Shown here: piece after piece, positions 9,443-19,082 of the stretch
How positions within the stretch are numbered: position 1 is the stretch's first letter
How the letters are laid out: the number at the start of each line of letters is the position of its first letter
From: an uncultured Pseudomonadota bacterium
GTDB lineage: Bacteria > Pseudomonadota > Alphaproteobacteria > RUG11792
Assembly (NCBI GenBank): GCA_902795615.1
Contig: CADBLQ010000012.1
Coordinates: 1-40,554, forward strand
DNA: 40,554 nucleotides
Direction of reading: 5' to 3'
The notes under the pieces: generated by a model
Databases searched by the model: none
Seen by the model: the letters and a program-made list of their open reading frames with translations, nothing else
What the model was told of the DNA's origin: nothing
Position numbers and translations under genes: made by a program

Positions 9443-9815
9443 CGTGAGAATTGAACTTTGTAAGCGGTTTATTCTTTTAGTTCGATAGCTTTATCTAGAG
9501 TTTTACTTTTTTACTTGTGTTTTCCAGAGTTGAAAGTTAATCTTTAATAAGTAGTCCTATTCCAGTGTCATATTATTATTGCGGTTTCCATTATCAATGA
9601 GATACTGACAAAAATGTATTTTTAAAAAAATAGTTTTGAATGCAAAGCATCCGAACTCAAAGAGTTTGAATGCAAAGCATCCGAACTCAAAGAGTTTGAG
9701 TAAAATACGAGAAACGTAAATTTGAAAATCCGAACAAGGCACTCAATATGGTTTATTATTTAGATAGGAAGTATTACTACTCATATGCTCTTAGTTTAAC
9801 GGAGCTAAAAGAATT
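9443..9815. other. Gene-free stretch of 373 bases
   Basis: Between the terminator and dsbD I see no convincing gene. It holds the 30-base tandem repeat listed separately and, near its end, the leader of dsbD with GGAG about 11 bases before that gene's ATG. The only open frame is on the minus strand and merely reads through the repeat. Confidence 0.6.
9635..9700. repeat. 30-base tandem repeat, two copies plus six bases
   Basis: The unit starting TTTGAATGCAAAGCATCCGA occurs at 9635-9664 and again, identical, at 9665-9694, followed by a partial third start (TTTGAG). Inside each unit ATGC-AAA-GCAT can form a small hairpin. Confidence 0.9.
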
Positions 9816-11669
9816 ATGTTTTATAAAATTTGTTGCAAATTCTTGCAATACTTTTATTTCGTTGTATTAATTGCCCTTGGTCATACAGTAGAGCTTAGAA
9901 CGTCAAACACACAACCTGCTAGTGAGTTTTATATTGCAGTAGACTTTAAAATCCCAGATGGCTCTCATGTTACTGCTCCTATTGGTGTTGGCAAATCAAT
10001 GGCTCCTTCAATAAAATTAACCAACTGCAAAATAATAGATACTAAGTATCCTAAAGCTGAACCAATTTTAAATTTCGATGGTACAGTTAGTAAATACATG
10101 GGGTTTTATAAAGACTTTACAGTAGTGCTGAAGGTATCTACCGAGGATATTACAAAGCCCATTGATTACGACATATTTTATGTTGTCTGTAGTCGTGATT
10201 GTAAGCCTAATCAATATAAAGGACAGTTACAGTACGATGGTAAATTTACTCCTCCTGTAGAAAAGACATCTGCTGATAAACCTATTCAAAAAGTAGATAA
10301 ATGCACTGAAACTAAGCTCAATGAGCCTGCTCCTAAAGTAACTACCCCAGCCCCAATTGTTGCTCCTAAAAATGCCAAACAACCAGAGACCTCTCATACT
10401 AGGTCACACTTAAGTGTCACCAATACTAAATCACAAAATAAAACGACTATCCAACATGATCTGCCTATACCTAATAGCCTCCTATACAGTATATTGGCTG
10501 GTTTACTTGGTGGCTTACTGCTTAATGTGATGCCGTGTGTATTTCCCGTCATTTCAATAAAATTATTGTCTGTAGCAAAATCGGCAGGGCAAGCACCGAA
10601 ACTAATTCGATGTCAATGTTTTGCATACTCCGTTGGTACAATTTTTACATTTTTAGCCTTAGGTTTAATTTTATGTCTTATTCGTATAAAAATGCCATCT
10701 GTGGGGTGGGGTTTTTATATGCAGTATCCGCAATTCAATTATGTATTATTAATATTATTTTTACTCTGTGCATTGCACTTTTTGGAAATCTATCAATTTC
10801 ATTTTCCCATACCACAAATTAGGTGTTTACGTACTCAGAAAGCTGGATCATGCATAAAATCATTTGGAAATGGTATTTTTGGAGCTATAACATCTGCTGT
10901 ATGTGTTGGACCATTTCTAGGATTACCTATAGGTAATGCATTACTTAGTAACAGTACAATAGATGCTATCGTATTGTTCCTTGCAATTGGTATTGGTTTA
11001 TCATTGCCATTTATATTTATGATGTTTTTCCCCCAGTATATATCGAAATTTCCAAAACTATCAGGAAGGGCATTACGTATATTTTCATTAATTCTTGGAA
11101 CATTAATGCTTATATCTTGTGCATGGCTAATAAGTGTGTTGTCTATGCAAATAAATAATTCATTAAAACTCATGTGGATAATGACTATACTGGTCTTATG
11201 TTCTGTTTTATTGTACGCTATCCAAAGCAATGCTATTACTAAAATAGCACGTTCAATAATTATAACTGCTATATCTATAGTTGGCTTATCTGGATATATT
11301 ACAGTTTCACCAGAATCTTTTTTTAGTAACACTGAAGCAATTGAATGGCACGACTTCAATGGCAATTTACCTGATAAAAGACCATTGTTTTTAAACTTTA
11401 CTGCTAATTGGTGTCTCAATTGCCAATTTAATAGTCGTATATTTACTAATAACGATGTAATTAACTTGTTTAAAAATAAGCATATATATGCCGTCAAGTG
11501 TGATTGGACTAATCGTGATGAGGAAATAGCTAAACTATTATCAAAGTTTGGTTCGGCATCAGTGCCACTGTACGTATACTACCCAAAGGATGGTGACCCT
11601 ATAATTTTACCTACTATGCTTACGAAAACTAATTTAATATCATCTATTAAAGAGTGTGGTGGAAAATAA
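9816..11669 (+). CDS. dsbD: DsbD/ScsB-type thiol:disulfide interchange protein
   Basis: 617 residues with the three-part plan of transmembrane thiol-disulfide reductases. After a signal/anchor (to ~residue 24) comes a periplasmic domain with the cysteine pair C125-SRD-C129. A Lys/Pro linker (~150-215) leads to a membrane domain of about eight helices that begins with NVMPCVFPV (Cys241, the conserved membrane cysteine motif) and has a second cysteine in SAVCVGPFLG. The C-terminus is a thioredoxin-like domain with W-C533-LN-C536. It passes electrons from cytoplasmic thioredoxin to periplasmic proteins. The N-terminal domain resembles the ScsB type more than classical DsbD; this subtype call is uncertain. 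lspA follows after 19 bases, suggesting an operon. Confidence 0.87.
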   Translation: MFYKICCKFLQYFYFVVLIALGHTVELRTSNTQPASEFYIAVDFKIPDGSHVTAPIGVGKSMAPSIKLTNCKIIDTKYPKAEPILNFDGTVSKYMGFYKDFTVVLKVSTEDITKPIDYDIFYVVCSRDCKPNQYKGQLQYDGKFTPPVEKTSADKPIQKVDKCTETKLNEPAPKVTTPAPIVAPKNAKQPETSHTRSHLSVTNTKSQNKTTIQHDLPIPNSLLYSILAGLLGGLLLNVMPCVFPVISIKLLSVAKSAGQAPKLIRCQCFAYSVGTIFTFLALGLILCLIRIKMPSVGWGFYMQYPQFNYVLLILFLLCALHFLEIYQFHFPIPQIRCLRTQKAGSCIKSFGNGIFGAITSAVCVGPFLGLPIGNALLSNSTIDAIVLFLAIGIGLSLPFIFMMFFPQYISKFPKLSGRALRIFSLILGTLMLISCAWLISVLSMQINNSLKLMWIMTILVLCSVLLYAIQSNAITKIARSIIITAISIVGLSGYITVSPESFFSNTEAIEWHDFNGNLPDKRPLFLNFTANWCLNCQFNSRIFTNNDVINLFKNKHIYAVKCDWTNRDEEIAKLLSKFGSASVPLYVYYPKDGDPIILPTMLTKTNLISSIKECGGK

Positions 11670-11688
11670 GATAAATGGAGAAAGATAG

Positions 11689-12180
11689 ATGTATAATCCA
11701 AAATCGAAAAAAACACACATATTTTGTGGCACATTGTGTTTACTGTCTGTAGTACTTGATCAAGCTAGTAAGTTATTTGCTATAAACCATCTTACATTGC
11801 ATGTACCATATCCAATACTGCCGTTTGTTAATTTTACACTGACTTTTAACAAAGGCATTAGTTTCAGTATGCTAAATAGCTATGACAGCTCATTACTTAT
11901 AATTTTAGCTTTTATTTGTATATTTTTACTTTTGTGGGCATATAAAAGATTTAATAGTGATATAGAACGCATATTACTGTCTTTAGTTATAGGTGGTGCA
12001 ATTGGCAATCTAATTGATAGATTTGTACACGGAATGGTAGTAGATTTCATTGATGTATATCTCCCCTCAAAAATATGGTTTGGAAATGCCGAAATTCATT
12101 TTCCAGCATTTAATATGGCTGACAGTTTTATAACGCTTGGAGTTAGTGGATTGATATTGCATAATTTATTTAAAAAATAG
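11689..12180 (+). CDS. lspA: Lipoprotein signal peptidase (signal peptidase II)
   Basis: 163 residues, four hydrophobic segments, the normal size for LspA, the inner-membrane aspartyl protease that removes the signal peptide of prolipoproteins ahead of the lipidated cysteine. Family motifs are present in order: VLDQASK near residue 25, FNKGISF near 45, GNLID110R and FNMAD145S; Asp110 and Asp145 match the catalytic pair. GGAGAAAGAT is placed six or so bases before the ATG. Its substrates would include the RlpA-like lipoprotein encoded at 18366-18995. Confidence 0.95.
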   Translation: MYNPKSKKTHIFCGTLCLLSVVLDQASKLFAINHLTLHVPYPILPFVNFTLTFNKGISFSMLNSYDSSLLIILAFICIFLLLWAYKRFNSDIERILLSLVIGGAIGNLIDRFVHGMVVDFIDVYLPSKIWFGNAEIHFPAFNMADSFITLGVSGLILHNLFKK

Positions 12181-12282
12181 AAATAATGCCTGATTTTATT
12201 TTAGCTGTTAAGTTAAAATAAATGTAAGCATAGTGATATTGTGTATATTTATCTAACACAAATTATTAGGAGAACATAGTAA

Positions 12283-14223
12283 ATGGCTTGTATACGAATT
12301 TTAAGTGATGAAATAATAAATCAAATCGCAGCAGGTGAAATTATTGAAAGTCCGGCATCAGTTATAAAGGAGCTAGTTGAAAATTCAATAGATGCAGGTA
12401 GTACTAAAATAAACATTTTTTTACAAAATGCAGGAAGAGTAAAATTAATCGTTGAAGATAATGGTTCTGGTATTAGCCAAGATGATTTACCATTAGCAGT
12501 ACAACGACATGCTACCTCAAAACTGACTGAAGCCAATTTATTTGATATTGGCAGTTATGGTTTTAGAGGCGAAGCCTTACCGTCTATTGCCTCCATAAGT
12601 CAATTTTGTATAGAAAGTAATGGTAAAGCCATCCATATAGATTTTGGTGGTGAACCAAGCCTGCTGGCATCACCTATTGTCACAGGTACACGCGTATCAG
12701 TACAAAACATGTTAGATAGACTTCCTGCTCGACTAAAATTTCTTAAAAGCGATAATGTGGAATTATCACACTGCTTGAGGTTAATTGAAAATTTCGCAAT
12801 TACACACTCATCAATTGAGTTTACAGTTGATGATACTAGTAGGACATTATTGTCATTTACTGAGGCTGACCAGAAATCACGTATTGAAAAAATTGTTGGA
12901 AAGGAACTATTGTCACGTTCAATGTATCTTGAAGAAGCAGATGACATCATATCGTTGCGTGGATATTTTGGTCATCCTGTAGATTCACGGTATTTTCAAA
13001 GTTCCTACGGAACGTTATATTCGCAACATTCGCAACGTATATTTGTTAATGACAGATGGGTTAAAGATAGAATAGTGTCTTCTGCTATTAAAACGGCATT
13101 TAAAGATTTATTGCCAGCAGGACGATTGGCAACTTGCATACTTTTTGTAAAAATTAACCCATTTTATTTAGACATTAATGTATCACCTACGAAATCAGAA
13201 ATTAGATTTAGAGATGTAAATTATGTACAAAAATTTATTATCCAAGCAATAAAGAAAAATTTACCACAGTTTGACCGAATTTCACTAAACGTTGATGATA
13301 ACAACATAACAAGTTCGTTTCATACTCCTGTAAATCAGCCTATTATAAATAATAAAGTGCGTTACATGAACCAATCTATTAATCCATCTTATACATCTGC
13401 AAAACATGATAATTCAGAGTACGAACTTAGTGACGTAAATAGTAGTTCAAAAATACAACCATGTGTAAATTCATGGCTTACGCAACATACACCATCTGAA
13501 ACTGAACAGTTACCAACTGAACAATTATCAACTGGGCAGCTATCAACTAATAATGCACTGATTAATCAGTTATTGACTAATCAACCTCAGCTTGACGGAG
13601 ACAAAACAGCTCTGTTAAGCGAACAGAGACTGGATATTAATTTTGATGAACAAAAAAGTTTTTGGGGTAACCCAATAGGGCAGTTACTAGATACGTATAT
13701 AATATGCACAACAGATGCCGAATTAGTAATTATTGATCAACATGCAGTACATGAAAAAATCACTATGGAGAAAATGCTAAGAAGTATTAGTATGAAAAAC
13801 TCACAACATCTTACACGTCCAGAAATTTTAGAGTTAACTGCGAGTCAAATGCTTACAGCCCAGGAAACTTTATTACAGCTAAAGCAATGCGGATTTGCTA
13901 TTGAGTTAACTGCAAATTCAATGCTTGTATCTGCTATTCCGAGTGTGATGAACCCCTCTGATGTGAGACAATTTTTATATGATATAGTGGCAGATGCAAA
14001 TATAATTAATGAACTTGAAGTAAAAGATACTATTAGATTAAAAATTGCTAATATAGCTTGCCATAATAGTATACGTTCGGGCAGAAAACTAACAATTGAT
14101 GAAATGAAATCTGTTATATCCGAAATGGATCGTACAGAAAGTATCCACCAGTGTAACCATCATCGTCCATGTTTTGTAAAAATAAATAAGAAACAGTTGG
14201 AAAATATCTTCGAACGGTCGTAA
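12283..14223 (+). CDS. mutL: DNA mismatch repair protein MutL
   Basis: 646 residues, typical for MutL. The GHKL ATPase is clear at the N-terminus: IAAGEIIESPASVIKELVEN, DAGSTKI, DNGSGI and GFRGEALPSIASI. A variable linker (about 345-445) includes a TEQL/TGQL-type short repeat. The C-terminal domain has the endonuclease metal motif D485-QHAVHEKITME (DQHAxxExxxxE) plus ACHNSIRSG and CNHHRP near residue 624, the latter diverged from the usual CPHGRP. It therefore looks like a nicking-competent MutL, as expected where MutH is absent. The ATG is preceded by AGGAGAACATAGTAA. It follows lspA by 102 bases. mutS is not in the window. Confidence 0.96.
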   Translation: MACIRILSDEIINQIAAGEIIESPASVIKELVENSIDAGSTKINIFLQNAGRVKLIVEDNGSGISQDDLPLAVQRHATSKLTEANLFDIGSYGFRGEALPSIASISQFCIESNGKAIHIDFGGEPSLLASPIVTGTRVSVQNMLDRLPARLKFLKSDNVELSHCLRLIENFAITHSSIEFTVDDTSRTLLSFTEADQKSRIEKIVGKELLSRSMYLEEADDIISLRGYFGHPVDSRYFQSSYGTLYSQHSQRIFVNDRWVKDRIVSSAIKTAFKDLLPAGRLATCILFVKINPFYLDINVSPTKSEIRFRDVNYVQKFIIQAIKKNLPQFDRISLNVDDNNITSSFHTPVNQPIINNKVRYMNQSINPSYTSAKHDNSEYELSDVNSSSKIQPCVNSWLTQHTPSETEQLPTEQLSTGQLSTNNALINQLLTNQPQLDGDKTALLSEQRLDINFDEQKSFWGNPIGQLLDTYIICTTDAELVIIDQHAVHEKITMEKMLRSISMKNSQHLTRPEILELTASQMLTAQETLLQLKQCGFAIELTANSMLVSAIPSVMNPSDVRQFLYDIVADANIINELEVKDTIRLKIANIACHNSIRSGRKLTIDEMKSVISEMDRTESIHQCNHHRPCFVKINKKQLENIFERS

Positions 14224-14345
14224 ATTCCCATTATAACATGGTTTCTCTTTATATGAAAATATAATGTGTTCTAAGATATAGTTTTTCAGAATTAATACCA
14301 AGTCTTTAGAAGTTATAAAAACCATTTTAAGAGTTTATAATACTG

Positions 14346-15452
14346 CTATTGTCCCGAATAATCTATTTCAAGATCGTTAGCATCTACTTGTGACCAAACA
14401 ATTTCTTTATTTTTTTGATTTTTTATAATTTCCTGCTGGTTTTTTACTACGTTTACAAGTGCATTCTGTACGTTTTCTTGAAAATTTGTTATTTCAGCTA
14501 AGCATCTACTTTCAGTTTTCTTTAAATCAATTTCTGATAATTCTTGAACTGGAATTTCGTGTTGTGAATTATTGTCCACCGTATTGTTTGTACGATTAGC
14601 AAATTGTAAACAATCGAGTAGGGTTAGTGTATCGGTTGCATTCACAGATGGATTTTCCGATTGCACATGTAAATTACCACCAGCAATAAGCTCATCTATT
14701 TTCAAATTTTGAGCTTTTATAGTTTCCTCTTGATTTTTTATTGTATCGGTCTGACTATCCTTTTGATTTTCCAAATCTTTTACTTTCTGTTCGCATTCGG
14801 AGCGTATTTTATTAATTTCTTCATTATTTCTATTTGTCATTTCATATATTTGCTGTTGTGTTTTATTTTGCAATGTACGTTTTTGTTCTTCTAATTCTCT
14901 GCTTTTCTGTTCTATTTCACCTTTCATCCTATTAATTTCTTCTGTGCTTCTCATATTTGCATCATTTACCTGTTGCTGAGACTGACTTTGTAACGTTGCA
15001 TTTTTTTCCTCTAGCTCTCTAATTTTTTTATCTTTTTCCATTGTTATACGTGAAAGATCTTCATTTGATGTTTTTGTTAAATTATCAAATTCTACCGTTT
15101 TTTGTTCTAATTGACTCTTAACATTATTCAGTTCTTCTACCTGGCTTTGTAGTTCTTGTATTCTCTGATTATTTTCACTAATTGTTTGTTCTTTTGTATT
15201 TACTTCTTCTTGTAGTTTTTGATTATCTTCTTGCGACATTTTTAATGCTTCAGCAGATGTTCTTTGTTCTGATTGAGCTATTGCTAGTTCATTTTCCAAC
15301 TTACTTTTTTCTTGTTGAAACTGTTGTGTTATTTCGTTTTTCATCTTTGTCTTTTCTTTTTCAACCAGTTCTTCTGCTTTTTTTTCTGTTATCAAAGCGT
15401 CAGCTGATGATATTACACTTAACGCTACTGTAAATAAAATAATCCTTTTCAT
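14346..15452 (-). CDS. Exported coiled-coil protein
   Basis: 368 residues from the second in-frame ATG (15452), chosen because GGAG lies six bases upstream; a start four codons earlier is possible. The signal peptide is MKRIILFTVALSVISSADA. Residues ~25-250 are one long heptad-rich coiled coil (Glu/Lys/Gln/Asn), with two similar ~38-residue stretches around QQQVNDAN...EEQKRTLQNK and QQQIYEMT...LENQKDS. The last ~120 residues are less regular, with one cysteine in LLDCLQFANR and one in SRCLAEI, and end in LEIDYSGQ. No family recognised. It is the second gene of an operon with the Asn/Gln-rich gene at 15471-16598 (18-base gap) and converges with mutL. A periplasmic or secreted structural role is plausible, unproven. 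Confidence 0.8.
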   Translation of the reverse strand: MKRIILFTVALSVISSADALITEKKAEELVEKEKTKMKNEITQQFQQEKSKLENELAIAQSEQRTSAEALKMSQEDNQKLQEEVNTKEQTISENNQRIQELQSQVEELNNVKSQLEQKTVEFDNLTKTSNEDLSRITMEKDKKIRELEEKNATLQSQSQQQVNDANMRSTEEINRMKGEIEQKSRELEEQKRTLQNKTQQQIYEMTNRNNEEINKIRSECEQKVKDLENQKDSQTDTIKNQEETIKAQNLKIDELIAGGNLHVQSENPSVNATDTLTLLDCLQFANRTNNTVDNNSQHEIPVQELSEIDLKKTESRCLAEITNFQENVQNALVNVVKNQQEIIKNQKNKEIVWSQVDANDLEIDYSGQ

Positions 15453-15470
15453 AACATTCTCCATTATCTA

Positions 15471-16598
15471 TCAATTTTGAGGTTGCACAACATTGCTTTG
15501 ATTATTATTGGGTTGATTATTAGGTGGCGGATTGTTTTGATTTTGTAAATCCTGCTGTTGATATGCAGATTGTTGGTTGTCTGCCATTGAATTGTACATT
15601 GTCATATTATTTTGTGTATTATTTTGTATGTCCTGTGATGTATGTATCGTCCCTAATTGAGTTACGATAGGTTGGTTATTATTTGTACTTGCTCCATTGT
15701 TATTATTTACTGGACTTTCATTATTTACATTTATTGGGGTATTAGTGGAGGTTTGTGTACCTGGCTGGACTAATGACTGTTCTGCCAGTTGTTGTGATTG
15801 AACTAATTGTGTATTTTCAGTCTGTTGTGTTGCACTACTAACTGGATTACTTATGTTACCTTTTGACGGTTTTGTTACTTCAACAGAATTCGCTAGTGTA
15901 TATACAGCACCGTCATGAATTAGTACTTCTGGAGTTTCATTATCCGGCTTACCTTGTTCTATTTTTTCACTCCCACTTGCTACATCATTAATGTTTTGAG
16001 GAGAAATTGTTGCCTGTTGCGTACTTACTGGCTGTTGAATTACCGTTGGTTGTTGAGTATTTATATTTTGCTGATTTGCTGTTTGTGGAATATTAGTTTG
16101 TTGCTGAGCAAGGGACGTACTATTTTGAACATTTTGATTTATCATTTGTGACCCGTTTTGTTGGACATTAGAATTTAATCGATTGTTTGTGAAATTTGGG
16201 TTATTCCGACGTTGTTGTATTCCATTATTTTGTTGTGCTATTTGTTCGTTACTGTCGTTTATATAATTCATGTAGTCAGCACCTGACATTATGTAAACCC
16301 AACCCGTAAAGCTGGATGGGAAAATCTTTTTATCAGTTTTAAAAACATTAGGTTCACTGTTTCCACTCCCAGTTACAACAGCTACCGTGTCCGTTGGATT
16401 TATATTTTTAAGTTCAATTGGTTGTCCAACTACAGATGCTCCACCGTTTGTATTATTTGTTTGTTGCTGATATTGTGGAGGCATCTGCGTAGAATTATTT
16501 GAGTTGGTTTGTGTTGCCATACTCTCCATTCCCAAAAATACATTATTGAACAGTAAAATACTGAAAACTAGCAAGGAGTTATCTAAACATTTAGACAT
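15471..16598 (-). CDS. Exported asparagine/glutamine-rich low-complexity protein
   Basis: 375 residues. An N-terminal hydrophobic segment (LLVFSILLFNNVFLG) looks like a signal peptide with a short basic start (MSKC). The mature part is dominated by Asn, Gln, Thr and Ser with many NQ runs and little predicted fold. Two short ordered islands stand out: around residues 55-110 (PTDTVAVVTG, FTGWVYIMSGADYMNY) and around 225-245 (EVLIHDGAVYTLANSVEV). AAGG is placed about seven bases before the ATG. It is the first gene of an operon with the coiled-coil gene and is divergent from tssF across 84 bases, so their promoters are shared or back to back. No family recognised; the composition is prion-like. 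A secreted or surface role is inferred from signal and neighbours. Confidence 0.75.
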   Translation of the reverse strand: MSKCLDNSLLVFSILLFNNVFLGMESMATQTNSNNSTQMPPQYQQQTNNTNGGASVVGQPIELKNINPTDTVAVVTGSGNSEPNVFKTDKKIFPSSFTGWVYIMSGADYMNYINDSNEQIAQQNNGIQQRRNNPNFTNNRLNSNVQQNGSQMINQNVQNSTSLAQQQTNIPQTANQQNINTQQPTVIQQPVSTQQATISPQNINDVASGSEKIEQGKPDNETPEVLIHDGAVYTLANSVEVTKPSKGNISNPVSSATQQTENTQLVQSQQLAEQSLVQPGTQTSTNTPINVNNESPVNNNNGASTNNNQPIVTQLGTIHTSQDIQNNTQNNMTMYNSMADNQQSAYQQQDLQNQNNPPPNNQPNNNQSNVVQPQN

Positions 16599-16682
16599 TG
16601 TTTACCTTATATATTTAGTACTTTATGTTCGTAGTTTAAAAAACTTTTTGTTAAAATTAAGTAAAGATTTTATAGGCATATT

Positions 16683-18371
16683 ATGAAAAAGATCTTGGAA
16701 CATTACAATGACGAATTACTATTTATTCGAGAGCAAGGCAAAGAATTTGCCTTAAAATATCCTACAATTGCAGATAAAATTGATTTTAACGGCAACCGTT
16801 CAAATGATCCGCAAACTGAAAGGATTATTGAGTCGTTTGCATTCATGGTAGCTCGCCTCAGTGCAAAAATTGATGATAATGCCGAAGATTTAGCATATTA
16901 TTTACTGGCGGGTTTATATCCGGGAATTACAGCGGTTTTCCCTCCTTGTTCAGTAGTGCAGTTTGACAACAAAGATTTTAATTTTATACCACGTCATACG
17001 CAAATTAGGATACCAATCAATGTAAATCAAGTTGCAAATGAGTTTAGCGATAGCTATATATTTAGAACAATATATAATTTACCAGTCTATCCACTTCAGA
17101 TTACAAAGTTATCTATAAATAGTGTCGGTGAGCTTAAAATGGATATTAAAACACTGTCTGTTCCTATTGACCGCCTTCCAATTGAAGCAATTATGTTTTA
17201 TATCAATGCTTCCATTTTTGATGATGCTGTAAATCTGTATGCAACATTGTTTAATACAACTCCAAAAATCACTATCATAATTAACGCTAAAAGATATGAG
17301 TTACCACAAGATGCTCTAGTACTTTGTGGGTTTAATGAAGATGAAACGGCAGTTCCAGTACCCAAGTTTACTAATTATTCATTTCACTTATTACGTGAGG
17401 TTTTGTTGTTTCCACAGAAGTTTTTATTTTTCAAAATAGTGGGTATTGATAAATTAATTAAACAATATGGTTTAAAAGATATAGATAAATTTTCAATATG
17501 TATAACATTGGAAAACACTGATGTTAAAATTCACAAAAACTCAATTCTAATTAATGCTGTACCAGTTGCTAATTTGTTTAATTACACAACGAATTCATTT
17601 AGGTTCGATGGTACAAAATCGAAATATTTGTTATTGTCACATAAGCATCCACATCTCGATGTTTATTCAATTAAGGAAGTACATCTGATTGATAGTCAAA
17701 GTAAGAAGGATTTCATTGTACCACAATATTTTAGTTTTGACTATAACTCGTTAGATAATTCAGCAGATGCAGTATATTGGCTACAACCACTAGACGAAGA
17801 ACATTCAACATATATATCGTTTATAGATACTAATATGAGACCTACAAATATATATGCAGATGTAGCTTATGCTAAAACGCTATGTATTAATAAGATTAAT
17901 TTACGTAATATATCAGGTAATGGAAAAGTCAGAACGGATGAAGCAAATGCTCCTAACATTATAGGTAAAGTGGTATTGCAGTTTACTGAACCATTTTGGA
18001 TTGAACAACACCATAGCGATATGTGGAATTTGTTAACACAATTAGGCTTTGGTCAGCTGTCAAGGCTATCTACATATCAGCTAGTAAATAAATTAAGGCA
18101 AATAACTTCACTTTATCAAAGTAAGTACCAAAACGATATCCTGTACATATTGGACAATATAGTAAAAGTTGACCAAATTGAAACAAACAGGCGTATGGTA
18201 CACAACGGACACAGTTGCTTTGTTAAAGCATATACATATAACATACTATGCAAAACATTTAGGCAACAACCATACGCAGTTTTATTTTTTAAAGTTCTAA
18301 ACCGCTATTTGCAAAACAATAGACCAATTAACAGCTTCTTAGAATTGAAAGTCGTTAATGACAGTTCATAA
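16683..18371 (+). CDS. tssF: Type VI secretion system baseplate subunit TssF (VasA/ImpG family)
   Basis: 562 residues, slightly shorter than the usual ~590-620. The N-terminus is diagnostic for TssF: HYNDELLFIREQGKEFALKY, then DPQTERIIESFAFMVARLSA, LDD-like KIDDNAEDL and LAGLYPGITAVFPPCSVVQF. Mid and C-terminal regions keep the family's beta-rich pattern (LPVYPLQITKL; GKVVLQFTEP; LTQLGFGQLSRLSTYQL). TssF forms the baseplate wedge with TssG, TssE and TssK in the cytoplasm and is needed to assemble the contractile sheath. No TssG or other baseplate gene adjoins it here, which is unusual, so the system must be dispersed or decayed. Its stop overlaps the end of the convergent rlpA gene by six bases. 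Confidence 0.9.
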   Translation: MKKILEHYNDELLFIREQGKEFALKYPTIADKIDFNGNRSNDPQTERIIESFAFMVARLSAKIDDNAEDLAYYLLAGLYPGITAVFPPCSVVQFDNKDFNFIPRHTQIRIPINVNQVANEFSDSYIFRTIYNLPVYPLQITKLSINSVGELKMDIKTLSVPIDRLPIEAIMFYINASIFDDAVNLYATLFNTTPKITIIINAKRYELPQDALVLCGFNEDETAVPVPKFTNYSFHLLREVLLFPQKFLFFKIVGIDKLIKQYGLKDIDKFSICITLENTDVKIHKNSILINAVPVANLFNYTTNSFRFDGTKSKYLLLSHKHPHLDVYSIKEVHLIDSQSKKDFIVPQYFSFDYNSLDNSADAVYWLQPLDEEHSTYISFIDTNMRPTNIYADVAYAKTLCINKINLRNISGNGKVRTDEANAPNIIGKVVLQFTEPFWIEQHHSDMWNLLTQLGFGQLSRLSTYQLVNKLRQITSLYQSKYQNDILYILDNIVKVDQIETNRRMVHNGHSCFVKAYTYNILCKTFRQQPYAVLFFKVLNRYLQNNRPINSFLELKVVNDSS

Positions 18372-18995
18372 TGGTATGCGACATTGATGCTTACATGCTG
18401 TAACTTTAGATCTGTTTTGCAAAATATTTCGGTTACTTAGTTGTCGAGGTTTACTTTTGCGTATTTCCTGATAATAAAGCTCAGACCATGAGCGACCGTA
18501 TGGGTCTCGACGTTTTATACAATGATTACGAATATAATTAGATAATCTTAAACTATCTTCTGGTAACGACTGTATTCTTACCTTTGATGGTTTATACCTG
18601 TGTAAATCGAGTGCTTTTGCTGCGCCATATGATAAATCCAAAATACGTCCTGCATATGTATACGGACCTCTATCGTCAACTACCACAATTATTGATCTGC
18701 CATTTCGTAAATTAGTTACTCTTATAACTGTTGGAATAGGCAATGTCCTGTGTGCAGCACTGAAATCATTAGGGTCAAATATTAATCCTGTAGCTTTTTG
18801 CTTTCCTGCACATTCCTTCCCATACCATGATGCAAGTCCAACTTCATCGTACTCATAGTATTCTTGCGGATAATACCAACTGCCACGACAATAATACGGT
18901 CTTGATGAAATATTTGTTCCTCCAGTATAGGTTTTAGTTCCGCACCCGCATAACAACATAGCGGAGGTTACCATCACCAAACCTAAATATCGCAT
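18366..18995 (-). CDS. rlpA: RlpA-like septal-ring lytic transglycosylase lipoprotein
   Basis: 209 residues from the ATG at 18995, which has GGAGGTGAT immediately upstream; an ATG nine codons earlier lacks such a site. A lipoprotein signal ends in the lipobox LLCGCG. The double-psi beta-barrel domain (residues ~60-150) carries the RlpA hallmarks GLASWYGKECAGK, FSAAHRTLP, VTNLRNGRSIIVVVDDRGPY and ILDLSYGAAKALDL. RlpA cleaves naked glycan strands of peptidoglycan, often at the septum. There is no C-terminal SPOR domain, so septal targeting by that route is lacking. It would be lipidated and processed by LspA and probably moved to the outer membrane by the Lol system. Confidence 0.92.
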   Translation of the reverse strand: MRYLGLVMVTSAMLLCGCGTKTYTGGTNISSRPYYCRGSWYYPQEYYEYDEVGLASWYGKECAGKQKATGLIFDPNDFSAAHRTLPIPTVIRVTNLRNGRSIIVVVDDRGPYTYAGRILDLSYGAAKALDLHRYKPSKVRIQSLPEDSLRLSNYIRNHCIKRRDPYGRSWSELYYQEIRKSKPRQLSNRNILQNRSKVTACKHQCRIPL

Positions 18996-19082
18996 ATCAC
19001 CTCCAAATATCATGAACAACATTATTATATAACAAATAGAATAAATGTAGTAGTCAGAACAAATAAAATTGAAAATAATTTA

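Noticed and set aside
9557-9742. 61-codon minus-strand frame with a duplicated KLFEFGCFAF
   Set aside because: The duplicated peptide only mirrors the 30-base DNA repeat, there is no ribosome-binding site, and no family resemblance.
10835-11497. 220-codon open frame on the minus strand
   Set aside because: It is antisense to the membrane and thioredoxin parts of dsbD, whose motifs are intact; composition fits a shadow frame.
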